Source of the DNA: an uncultured Bacillota bacterium
GTDB lineage: Bacteria > Bacillota_I > Bacilli_A > RF39 > UBA660
NCBI GenBank assembly: GCA_905200435.1
Contig: CAJKKJ010000069.1
Location: 1-5,708 of the forward strand
Direction: 5' to 3'
Length of the DNA: 5,708 bases
Each line of letters opens with the position of its first letter. Position 1 is the first letter of the stretch. This document shows positions 1 to 5,014 of this stretch, piece by piece. A program made the position numbers and the translations under genes. A model generated the notes under the pieces. The model was not told the origin of the DNA. It made no database searches and saw only the letters and a program-made list of their open reading frames with translations.

Positions 1-871
1 AAATCTTGAAGATAATTTATTTGAACTAAAAGTTCTAAATGATTATTTTGATTCTGTATTTAATGATTTTGAAAATGAACGTATTGGTAGAAAGGATTAT
101 GAAGAAACCAATCAAAAATTCTATGCTAGACTTGTTAAAATGAATAATGCTATTAGAGAGATTAAATCTCAGATTGGTGATTTAAAAAATGCTTATAGTT
201 TATCAGAAGATGATATTGAAACACTTAATAATATTGCTGATTCTTTGAAAAACTTAAATAGTGATTATCAAATTTTAATTAATCATACTAGTAATAATGT
301 ATTTGCTTATTCAAAATTAATTAAAGAAATTGAAAATTTAAATTATAGGTTAATTAATTTGGAGAATAATTTAGATTCTAGTTTGGATACTATTGGTAAT
401 ATGCGTGAAGATGAAGCTAGAGCTAGAGAACAACTTGAGGAAATTAAAGTTGTTATGAGAAAAGCAAAGATAAAGATTCATGAATATAATTTACCTGTTA
501 TTCCTGATATTTATGAAACAGAATTGAAAGAAGCTGCTGATGCTGTTAAGGAGATTGTTAAAGAGCTTGATCAAAAACCTATAACTATTGAGGTTTTGAA
601 TACAAGGGTTGATACTGCTAGGGATTTATCTTTAAAAGTTCTTAGAAGAAGTGAGGAAATTAATAGGTGTGCTCATCTTGCAGAGATGGCTATTGTATAT
701 GGTAATAGATTTAGACCTGTTAGTTCGGAAGTTAATAGACAACTAAATTATAGTGAAAATCTTTATTATAAGGGAGAGTATAAAAAATCTCTTGAATTAA
801 CGGCTAATATGCTTGAAAAGATTGAGCCTGGTATTTACAATAAATTAGTTAAAAAATATGTTAATGATTAA
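1..871 (+). CDS. ezrA: Septation ring formation regulator EzrA, C-terminal half (5' end off the window)
   Basis: The reading frame is open from base 2 at the left edge to TAA at 869-871, giving about 289 residues. EzrA is usually about 560 residues, so the N-terminal membrane anchor and first spectrin-like repeats lie outside the window. The visible part is charged, Cys-poor except for one Cys, and heptad-like throughout, as expected of EzrA's long coiled-coil/spectrin rod. Near the C-terminus, codons at 698-712 read Y-G-N-R-F, followed by a Glu-Val-Asn stretch, an L-Y-Y-K-G-E-Y-K-K-S-L-E-L helix and K-I-E-P-G, the typical EzrA tail. The family acts at the inner membrane face, interacts with FtsZ and restrains Z-ring assembly. 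The N-R of the conserved 'QNR' patch seems present, but the position I would expect to be Gln is Val (from memory of the family). The ATG at 140 is internal, not a start. Context supports the call, since thiI and ssp follow as in bacilli. Identification is strong. Confidence 0.9.
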   Translation, partial: NLEDNLFELKVLNDYFDSVFNDFENERIGRKDYEETNQKFYARLVKMNNAIREIKSQIGDLKNAYSLSEDDIETLNNIADSLKNLNSDYQILINHTSNNVFAYSKLIKEIENLNYRLINLENNLDSSLDTIGNMREDEARAREQLEEIKVVMRKAKIKIHEYNLPVIPDIYETELKEAADAVKEIVKELDQKPITIEVLNTRVDTARDLSLKVLRRSEEINRCAHLAEMAIVYGNRFRPVSSEVNRQLNYSENLYYKGEYKKSLELTANMLEKIEPGIYNKLVKKYVND

Positions 872-893
872 CTTTACATAGAAAGTGTAAAGT
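871..893 (+). other. Perfect 8-bp hairpin at the ezrA stop codon
   Basis: ACTTTACA (871-878) pairs with TGTAAAGT (886-893) across a 7-base loop. The stem begins at the last base of the ezrA stop. No T-run follows (the next bases are GATAAAAATAG), so it is not a canonical intrinsic terminator. It could stabilise the 3' end of the ezrA transcript or be chance in AT-rich DNA. Confidence 0.4.
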
Positions 894-944
894 GATAAAA
901 ATAGTAATTTCCTTTTTTCAATGGTAAATTTATTAAAATATGGT

Positions 945-973
945 GGAATTCGTCTAAGGCGAATTTCTTTTTT
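945..973 (+). terminator. Rho-independent terminator downstream of ezrA
   Basis: A 10-bp stem (945-954 with 958-967, including two G-U pairs) closes a TAA loop and is followed directly by six T residues (968-973). It lies 73 bases after the ezrA stop, with no gene between, and should end the ezrA transcript. This implies that thiI has its own promoter. Confidence 0.85.
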
Positions 974-1090
974 CTTTGCTTCATTTTAGAATAAGTCTCA
1001 TTTTACAAGTATTTCTAATTTTTTAGCATCAATTGACAAATCTACTGATAAATGAAAAAAAATCAGTAATTTTGTTAAGAAAGAAAATTA

Positions 1091-1272
1091 ATGGAAAGGA
1101 TGACAATAAAAGAGTTTGAAGAAGAAAGTAATATTGAAATCATTGAATCCATAATGAGAATGAATAATGGATATGTTACTTCAAAAAAATTTTAGATAGG
1201 ATTGATCATTATATATTATTTTTCCTAAAAAATTATAAAATGAATTTTAAATTTAGAAAAAATAATGTATAA
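1091..1272 (+). pseudogene. Possible frameshifted remnant of an AbiEi-like antitoxin N-terminus
   Basis: A 34-codon frame runs from ATG 1091 to TAG 1193 (an in-frame ATG also lies at 1100). After M-T-I-K-E-F-E-E come helix-forming I-I-E-S-I-M and then N-N-G-Y-V-T-S-K-K. This resembles the opening winged-helix segment of AbiEi-family type IV antitoxins and related transcription regulators, whose N-termini read roughly 'NNGYITTKE…G I…R…YL'. It stops just after an A7 run (1183-1189). Moving to the -1 frame at that run continues as I-L-D-R-I-D-H-Y-I-L-F-F-L and stays open to TAA 1270-1272, which prolongs the resemblance. The intact domain should go on for over 100 residues and it does not, so I favour a decayed fragment. 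No strong ribosome binding site precedes ATG 1091. The family assignment is from memory of a short motif and is tentative. Confidence 0.35.
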
Positions 1273-1287
1273 TATATCAGTCGGAGG
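1268..1287 (+). promoter_or_regulatory. thiI -10 element and ribosome binding site
   Basis: A consensus TATAAT lies at 1268-1273. No good -35 is found 16-18 bases upstream (TTTTAA at 1245-1250 is the best). GGAGG at 1283-1287 sits 6 bases before the ATG at 1294 and fixes the thiI start. The -10 is plausible given the terminator upstream, but the promoter is unproven because this DNA is so AT-rich. The Shine-Dalgarno site is secure. Confidence 0.45.
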
Positions 1288-1293
1288 AAATAT

Positions 1294-2460
1294 ATGGATA
1301 AATTAATTTTAATTAAATATGGAGAATTAACTACTAAAAAAGATAATAGAAAATTTTTTATAAAAGAATTAGTAAATAATATTAGAAAAAAAATAGATGA
1401 TATAGAAATAGAATATAGCTTAGATAGAATGTATATAAAAAGTAATAATATCGATGATACAATATCTAAACTAAAAGAAGTATTTGGTATTTATAGTATA
1501 ATTGAATGTTACAAAGTAAACACTAATATTGATGAAATAAAAGATACAATCTTAAATTTATTAAAAAATAAAAATTTTAAAACATTTAAAGTTGTAACTA
1601 AAAGATCAGATAAGTCTTTTCCTATTTCCTCAATGGAATTTAGCAGTAAAATTGGTGGTGTTATTTTAAAAAATATAGAATCAAAAGTAGATGTTCATAA
1701 TCCTGATATTTATGTAAACATTGAAATTAAGAATGGTTATACTTATATTTATACAAATGAAATAAAAGGTTTGGGTGGATATCCAGTTGGTGTTCAAGGA
1801 AAAGGATTGCTAATGTTATCTGGTGGTATTGATTCACCTGTTGCTGGTTATTTGGCTTTAAAAAGGGGAATAGATGTAGAATGCATATATTTTGATTCAC
1901 CACCTCATACATCAATTGAAGCAAAAAATAAAGTAATTGATTTAGCAAATATCTTAAATAAATATAGTGGCAAAATAAAAATTTTTGTTGTACCTTTTAC
2001 AAAATTACAAGAAACAATTTATAAAAATGTTCAAAATGAATATATGATTACAATTATGAGAAGAATGATGTATCGTATTGCTCATAAATTAGCTCTTAAA
2101 AATAAATGCAAAGTTATAATAAATGGTGAATCAATTGGTCAAGTTGCAAGTCAAACACTAACTAGTATTAATACTATTAATAGTGTTACTAATTTTCCTA
2201 TTATTAGACCAGTTTGTTGTTTAGATAAATTAGAAATAATTGAAATATCAAAAAAAATTGGTACGTATGATATTAGTATTAGACCATATGAAGATTGTTG
2301 TACTGTATTTGTTCCTAAACATCCTTCTATTAATCCAGATATAAATAAATGTTTAGAATTTGAAAAGAATTTTGATTATGAATCATTAATTGATGAAGCA
2401 ATTGATAATGTTCAAGTTATTTATAAATTAGATAGAAATAAACATAGTGATTTATTGTAA
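1294..2460 (+). CDS. thiI: tRNA 4-thiouridine synthase ThiI (short, rhodanese-less form)
   Basis: The 388-residue protein has the standard ThiI order: an N-terminal ferredoxin-like domain (about 1-60), a THUMP RNA-binding domain (about 60-165, with F-P-I-S-S-M-E at 109-115 and V-D-V-H-N-P-D at 132-138), then an ATP-pyrophosphatase domain with P-loop S-G-G-I-D-S at 176-181. The enzyme adenylates U8 of tRNA and transfers sulfur to make 4-thiouridine, a near-UV sensor and tRNA-stabilising base. The P-Y-E-D-C-C-T motif (331-337) supplies Cys335/Cys336, one of which should match catalytic Cys344 of E. coli. The C-terminal rhodanese domain of the E. coli enzyme (482 residues) is absent, as in B. 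subtilis, where sulfur comes directly from the desulfurase NifZ. No desulfurase gene adjoins it here. Because the rhodanese-like extension is missing, the classical thiamine-thiazole role of ThiI is unlikely. The start is set by GGAGG 6 bases upstream. Confidence 0.96.
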   Translation: MDKLILIKYGELTTKKDNRKFFIKELVNNIRKKIDDIEIEYSLDRMYIKSNNIDDTISKLKEVFGIYSIIECYKVNTNIDEIKDTILNLLKNKNFKTFKVVTKRSDKSFPISSMEFSSKIGGVILKNIESKVDVHNPDIYVNIEIKNGYTYIYTNEIKGLGGYPVGVQGKGLLMLSGGIDSPVAGYLALKRGIDVECIYFDSPPHTSIEAKNKVIDLANILNKYSGKIKIFVVPFTKLQETIYKNVQNEYMITIMRRMMYRIAHKLALKNKCKVIINGESIGQVASQTLTSINTINSVTNFPIIRPVCCLDKLEIIEISKKIGTYDISIRPYEDCCTVFVPKHPSINPDINKCLEFEKNFDYESLIDEAIDNVQVIYKLDRNKHSDLL

Positions 2461-2468
2461 AAAATTAC

Positions 2469-2499
2469 CATTATAATTTATTTCATCTTACACATTATA
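2469..2499 (+). promoter_or_regulatory. Candidate forespore (sigma-G-like) -10 elements upstream of ssp
   Basis: Alpha/beta SASP genes in bacilli are transcribed by sigma-G, whose -10 is close to CATWMTA. CATTATA occurs twice upstream of the gene, at 2469-2475 and 2493-2499. Neither has a clear -35 at 17-18 bases, and the first overlaps a TATAAT (2472-2477) that could serve sigma-A. The proximal copy would start the RNA close to the ribosome binding site, and the distal copy would put the dyad at 2491-2507 in the leader. The match is short and AT-rich, so this is a weak call. Confidence 0.3.
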
Positions 2500-2507
2500 T
2501 TAATGTG
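2491..2507. repeat. Perfect dyad in the ssp leader or promoter
   Basis: CACATTA (2491-2497) and TAATGTG (2501-2507) are exact inverted copies around TAT. The dyad ends two bases before the GGAGGTGA ribosome binding site (2510-2517). It could be an operator or a small leader hairpin near the start site. It is not followed by a T-run, so it is not a terminator. Confidence 0.5.
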
Positions 2508-2522
2508 ATGGAGGTGAAATAA

Positions 2523-2720
2523 ATGAATACAAACAATAAGTTCGTAACAAATGGTTCAAAACAAGCTATCGATAAAATGAAATATGAAATAGCTAGTGAA
2601 TTAGGTGTTAATTTAGGACCTGATACAACTGCTCGCGCTAATGGTTCAGTAGGTGGAGAAATCACTAAAAGATTAGTTCAAATGGGTGAACAACACTTAG
2701 GATCATATCAAGCTAAATAA
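2523..2720 (+). CDS. Alpha/beta-type small acid-soluble spore protein
   Basis: The 65-residue protein carries both SASP signature blocks: [15 protein letters not shown] (15-29), which contains the germination protease (GPR) cleavage site between Glu22 and Ile23, and [15 protein letters not shown] (38-52). Such proteins coat forespore DNA, shift it toward an A-like form and block UV and chemical damage. On germination GPR degrades them to amino acids. Length and motifs match SspA/SspB-like proteins. The gene directly follows thiI, as sspA does in B. subtilis to my recollection. The start is secure: GGAGGTGA ends 5 bases before the ATG. Expression should be forespore-specific. The protein has no Cys or Trp. 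A strong terminator follows at once, so the gene is monocistronic. Which paralogue it is cannot be told. Confidence 0.97.
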   Translation: MNTNNKFVTNGSKQAIDKMKYEIASELGVNLGPDTTARANGSVGGEITKRLVQMGEQHLGSYQAK

Positions 2721-2724
2721 CAAT

Positions 2725-2751
2725 AGAATAGCCTAGGCTATTCTTTTTTTT
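2725..2751 (+). terminator. Intrinsic terminator of the ssp gene
   Basis: AGAATAGC (2725-2732) pairs perfectly with GCTATTCT (2737-2744) across a CTAG loop. The whole 20-base element is a perfect palindrome, followed by an eight-T run (2744-2751). It begins 4 bases after the ssp stop, as suits a highly expressed monocistronic spore gene. Confidence 0.93.
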
Positions 2752-2753
2752 AC

Positions 2754-2783
2754 AAAAAAAGTGTTATCCTTTAATAACACTTT
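2754..2783 (-). terminator. Intrinsic terminator of tmcAL, overlapping its stop codon
   Basis: Read on the minus strand, a 10-bp perfect stem (AAAGTGTTAT from 2783-2774 with ATAACACTTT from 2767-2758) and a 6-base loop run into T residues (complement of the A-run at 2754-2760). The tmcAL stop (2764-2766) lies in the distal arm, so the last codons of the gene form the hairpin. It lies back to back with the ssp terminator. Confidence 0.88.
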
Positions 2784-3843
2784 CTTTGAATTCTTTATCT
2801 TTTGTTTTTGAATCATATATACAAGAAGTTTTATATTCCATATCAAATATAGGACTAATATTTTTTTTATAACTATTAACTATTTTCATATCAGTTTTAA
2901 TACTTGATAAATACTTCTGACCTTTTTTTGAAAATCCTAACACTCTTATATAATTTATATTTCTATCAGCATTTTTTTCTGTTTGGCATAATACATGAAC
3001 TAATAATCTTTTAATCCTATTATAAGTATATCTTTTACATTTTACTTTTAATATAAAATCATCTAAATTATTTGAGTTATAAATATATTTTTTCAGTCTA
3101 TTTTCAATTCCTTCATCCATACCCAATATATTATTTAAATTATTGCTTGATATAATTTGATATTTTATTAAATCAAAATAATCACTTAAATCTCTATATT
3201 CAATTAAAGATACATCATAAGGTAGATAATCTTTTATATCAATATTATTCTTTAAACCATTTCTAATAGCAGTACTAGAACAGATTTTATTTAATTTATT
3301 TGAATTATAATCACTTGTTCTTTTGATGGTATAAGCTTTAATATTATAATTGTTTTTGATAATTTCTTTGATATAACTAATTCCAAGTATATCATTTGGT
3401 TTATCTACATTTTCATCGTATAAATTAGAAATAGCTTTTGGATAACTAATATTATTATTAATTATATTTTTTATTTTTTCATCATTATTTAATTGTATTT
3501 TAGCTAAACTATATAATTTATCAATATCATCACATTCAGAGCCAAATACTAATGTATCTATTTTTAATTCATTTAGAATTTTTAAAGCTGCATAAGCAAA
3601 ATAATCAGCACTTTGAGTTGCAAAAAGATAAGGAAGTTCAACTACAACATCAATACCATTTCCTAAAGCAATCTTTGTTTTATTCCATTTATTAATAATA
3701 CTAACATCTCCGCGCTCTGTAAAGTTGCCACTCATAATGCAAATTATAGAATGATCAGGAAATAATTTCTTTATTTCTTCAATAAAATACTTATGTCCAT
3801 AATGGAATGGGTTAAATTCAGCAATAATACCTACAGATTTCAT
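2764..3843 (-). CDS. tmcAL: tRNA(Met) cytidine acetate ligase TmcAL (YlbM family)
   Basis: The 359-residue protein opens with the nucleotidyltransferase fold of TmcAL: G-I-I-A-E-F-N-P-F at 5-13, the H-Y-G-H (HxGH) ATP-binding motif at 14-17, M-S-G-N-F-T-E-R-G-D at 37-46, and the second nucleotide motif S-S-T-A-I-R at 189-194. TmcAL activates acetate with ATP and acetylates C34 of the elongator tRNA-Met anticodon to N4-acetylcytidine, so that CAU reads AUG and not AUA; that matters in a genome with many AUA codons. B. subtilis YlbM is about 415 residues, so this copy is shorter, mainly in the diverged C-terminal half. GGTGA stands 4 bases before the start (plus-strand 3848-3852). It diverges from yceD-rpmF, as ylbM does from ylbN-rpmF in B. 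subtilis. I could not pick out a convincing minus-strand promoter in the 82-base gap. Confidence 0.93.
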   Translation of the reverse strand: MKSVGIIAEFNPFHYGHKYFIEEIKKLFPDHSIICIMSGNFTERGDVSIINKWNKTKIALGNGIDVVVELPYLFATQSADYFAYAALKILNELKIDTLVFGSECDDIDKLYSLAKIQLNNDEKIKNIINNNISYPKAISNLYDENVDKPNDILGISYIKEIIKNNYNIKAYTIKRTSDYNSNKLNKICSSTAIRNGLKNNIDIKDYLPYDVSLIEYRDLSDYFDLIKYQIISSNNLNNILGMDEGIENRLKKYIYNSNNLDDFILKVKCKRYTYNRIKRLLVHVLCQTEKNADRNINYIRVLGFSKKGQKYLSSIKTDMKIVNSYKKNISPIFDMEYKTSCIYDSKTKDKEFKESVIKG

Positions 3844-3874
3844 AATATCACCAATATAATAATATCATAAAAAC

Positions 3875-3903
3875 TTGCATTTTGTTATATTTTTTTGTAT
3901 AAT
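3875..3903 (+). promoter_or_regulatory. Sigma-A promoter for yceD-rpmF
   Basis: TTGCAT (3875-3880) and a consensus TATAAT (3898-3903) are separated by exactly 17 bases. This is a near-consensus vegetative promoter, about 15 bases from its predicted start point to the yceD GTG. It suits a ribosomal protein operon. Confidence 0.8.
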
Positions 3904-3925
3904 ACTTTAAGAAAGGCGTGATGGT

Positions 3926-4387
3926 GTGAAATTTATGAATATAGATATTACAAAGTTAAGAAGTAATTTTGAAAAAATAATTAATATTGATGAAGAAGTA
4001 AATAATATTACCGAAGGTCTTGAAGGAACGGATATAAAAAGAATAAAAAATTTAAAAATTACAGGCTATATAGATAGAGATGTTATGGACGAATATCATA
4101 TTTATCTAAAAATAGAGGGTACGTTGATACTAGAATGTGCAATTACATTAAAAGATGTAGAATATCCAGTATCAATAGAAATTGATGATAATTATGAAGA
4201 TTTAATGGCTGAAATAGGAGAAAATGTAAAAAATATAACAAATTCACTTGATATTTGGCCAATTGTATGGCATAATGTATTATTGGTTGTACCAATGCGT
4301 GTTGTAAGTCCTGGAGCTGAAGCTGAAGTTACAAAAGGCGATGGTTGGGAATTTATAAGCGCTGAAAATAACGAGAAAGAGGTGTAA
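3926..4387 (+). CDS. yceD: DUF177 protein (YceD/YlbN family), ribosome-associated
   Basis: The 153-residue protein belongs to the DUF177 family, almost always encoded just before rpmF and linked to 23S rRNA and large-subunit assembly. Its molecular activity is not settled. The family core is visible as L-E-C-A-I-T-L-K-D-V-E-Y-P (about 71-83), comparable to the bacillar C-A-R-T-L form and lacking the second Cys of the C-x-x-C version. Near the C-terminus is D-I-W-P-I-V-W-H-N-V-L-L-V-V-P. I chose GTG at 3926 because it gives an M-K-F start like the family's M-K-W and has AAAGG 9 bases upstream (3912-3916). An in-frame ATG at 3935 (codon 4) is the alternative, with only GGTGTGA before it. The stop lies 2 bases before rpmF, and the rpmF ribosome binding site lies inside the last codons, so translation is probably coupled. 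Confidence 0.9.
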   Translation: MKFMNIDITKLRSNFEKIINIDEEVNNITEGLEGTDIKRIKNLKITGYIDRDVMDEYHIYLKIEGTLILECAITLKDVEYPVSIEIDDNYEDLMAEIGENVKNITNSLDIWPIVWHNVLLVVPMRVVSPGAEAEVTKGDGWEFISAENNEKEV

Positions 4388-4389
4388 AC

Positions 4390-4575
4390 ATGGCTGTACC
4401 ATTTAGAAAAGTAAGTAAAACTAGCGGAAGAATGCGTCGCACACACTATAAAATAAGTGCTAATGCTACAACAACATGTCCAAAATGTGGAGCAGAAATT
4501 AGACCACATCGTGTATGTAAAGAATGCGGAACATATAAAGGAAAAGATGTAGTTGCTAAAAAAGAAGAAAAATAA
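4390..4575 (+). CDS. rpmF: 50S ribosomal protein L32 (zinc-binding form)
   Basis: The 61-residue protein begins M-A-V-P-F-R-K-V-S-K-T-S-G-R-M-R-R, the L32 signature, followed by a zinc ribbon: C30-P-K-C33 and C43-K-E-C46. All four cysteines are kept, so this is the zinc-dependent (C+) form and not a zinc-independent paralogue. L32 is a large-subunit protein near the exit side of the ribosome. The tail is Lys/Glu-rich. AAAGAGGTG (4376-4384) sits 5 bases before the ATG, within the end of yceD. The pair is one operon from the promoter at 3875-3903. Confidence 0.98.
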   Translation: MAVPFRKVSKTSGRMRRTHYKISANATTTCPKCGAEIRPHRVCKECGTYKGKDVVAKKEEK

Positions 4576-4596
4576 CATTTATGTTGTTTTTTTTTT
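4567..4596 (+). terminator. Probable terminator overlapping the rpmF stop
   Basis: AACA (4574-4577) and TGTT (4582-4585) form a short hairpin that can extend through a G-U pair into the upstream A-rich codons pairing with the start of a ten-T run (4587-4596). The stem is weak and almost all A-U, but the T-run is long and the position, right at the rpmF stop, fits. Read-through into the prepilin gene 32 bases later is plausible. Confidence 0.5.
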
Positions 4597-4627
4597 CATT
4601 TAATGATAACATTATAATGGTGATAGA

Positions 4628-5014
4628 ATGAAAAAAGGTTTTACATTAATAGAACTACTTGCTGTATTAGTTTTAATTGGTAGTTTATTTATGGTTGTAA
4701 TAAGTATGATAAGTGGTCAAATAAAAAATCAGGAGAAAGATATAAATGAAGCTGAACTAAAAACCTTCTGCGCGGCTTCAAAATTATATATAAATAAGAG
4801 TGGTTACAATAATGTTTTAAAAGAAGTAAAATTAATTGATTTAGAAAAGAGTGGTTTTTTAACTAATTTAAATCAAAAATATAAAGAAAAAACATTATAT
4901 GTCGGATATAAAGATAATTATTTTTGTTGTTGTACAAAAAAAGATGCTAAAAAAGAATTATCTGAAGATAATTCTACATGTAATGATATAGAAGTATGTA
5001 AAGGATTGTTTTAA
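4628..5014 (+). CDS. Type IV prepilin-like protein, small and cysteine-rich
   Basis: The 128-residue protein has a textbook class III prepilin leader: M-K-K-G then F-T-L-I-E-L-L-A-V-L-V-L-I-G. The prepilin peptidase should cut after Gly4. Phe5 would be methylated, Glu9 is the conserved +5 Glu, and residues 5-28 form the membrane helix and polymerising stalk. The rest is a short soluble head with six cysteines (48, 100, 101, 102, 118, 124), including a C-C-C triplet. Similarly sized proteins include ComGC-type pseudopilins of competence systems, but no comG, pilin ATPase or peptidase gene is adjacent, so the assigned machinery is unknown. GGTGAT (4619-4624) lies 3 bases before the ATG, a weakish, close ribosome binding site. 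It may be transcribed by read-through from rpmF. The stop overlaps the convergent FtsW/RodA-family gene by 4 bases. The prepilin class is sure; its role is not. Confidence 0.85.
   Translation: MKKGFTLIELLAVLVLIGSLFMVVISMISGQIKNQEKDINEAELKTFCAASKLYINKSGYNNVLKEVKLIDLEKSGFLTNLNQKYKEKTLYVGYKDNYFCCCTKKDAKKELSEDNSTCNDIEVCKGLF

Larger units (their letters stand above)
974..1293. other. Gene-poor spacer between ezrA and thiI
   Basis: There is no intact gene on either strand over about 320 bases. Present are a dyad TACTGAT (1043-1049)/ATCAGTA (1062-1068) with a 12-base loop, an isolated TTGACA (1033-1038) lacking a -10 at proper spacing, a short frame at 1091-1195 treated separately as a possible gene remnant, and the thiI promoter and ribosome binding site at the right end. 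In B. subtilis, as I recall, braB and the cysteine desulfurase gene nifZ sit between ezrA and thiI. I see no desulfurase motif here. The stretch looks like a decayed region. Confidence 0.5.

Noticed and set aside
1033..1068. TTGACA as the -35 of a promoter
   Set aside because: At 16-18 bases downstream the sequence is only A-rich, with no -10 match. The next TA-rich hexamers are at wrong spacing.
998..1075. Minus-strand open stretch in the ezrA–thiI gap reading as a short plausible peptide
   Set aside because: It has no start with a ribosome binding site, is about 25 codons long, and resembles nothing I recognise. It is likely chance in AT-rich DNA.
1183..1195. Programmed -1 frameshift at A-AAA-AAA as a functional recoding site
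   Set aside because: The phase is right, but no stimulatory stem-loop follows and the extended product is only about 60 residues. A decayed fragment explains it better.
1727..1948. Minus-strand open frame inside thiI
   Set aside because: It lies opposite the conserved P-loop region of ThiI and has no ribosome binding site or recognisable motif.
4192..4578. Long minus-strand open frame opposite yceD and rpmF
   Set aside because: It is the complement of two clearly identified genes. Its translation is low-complexity Phe/Ser/Thr/Cys-rich, with no recognisable domain.
4613..4618. TATAAT as the promoter of the prepilin gene, implying a near-leaderless mRNA
   Set aside because: The only -35 candidate is the T-run of the rpmF terminator, and the start point would fall after the GGTGAT ribosome binding site. 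Read-through from rpmF is more likely.
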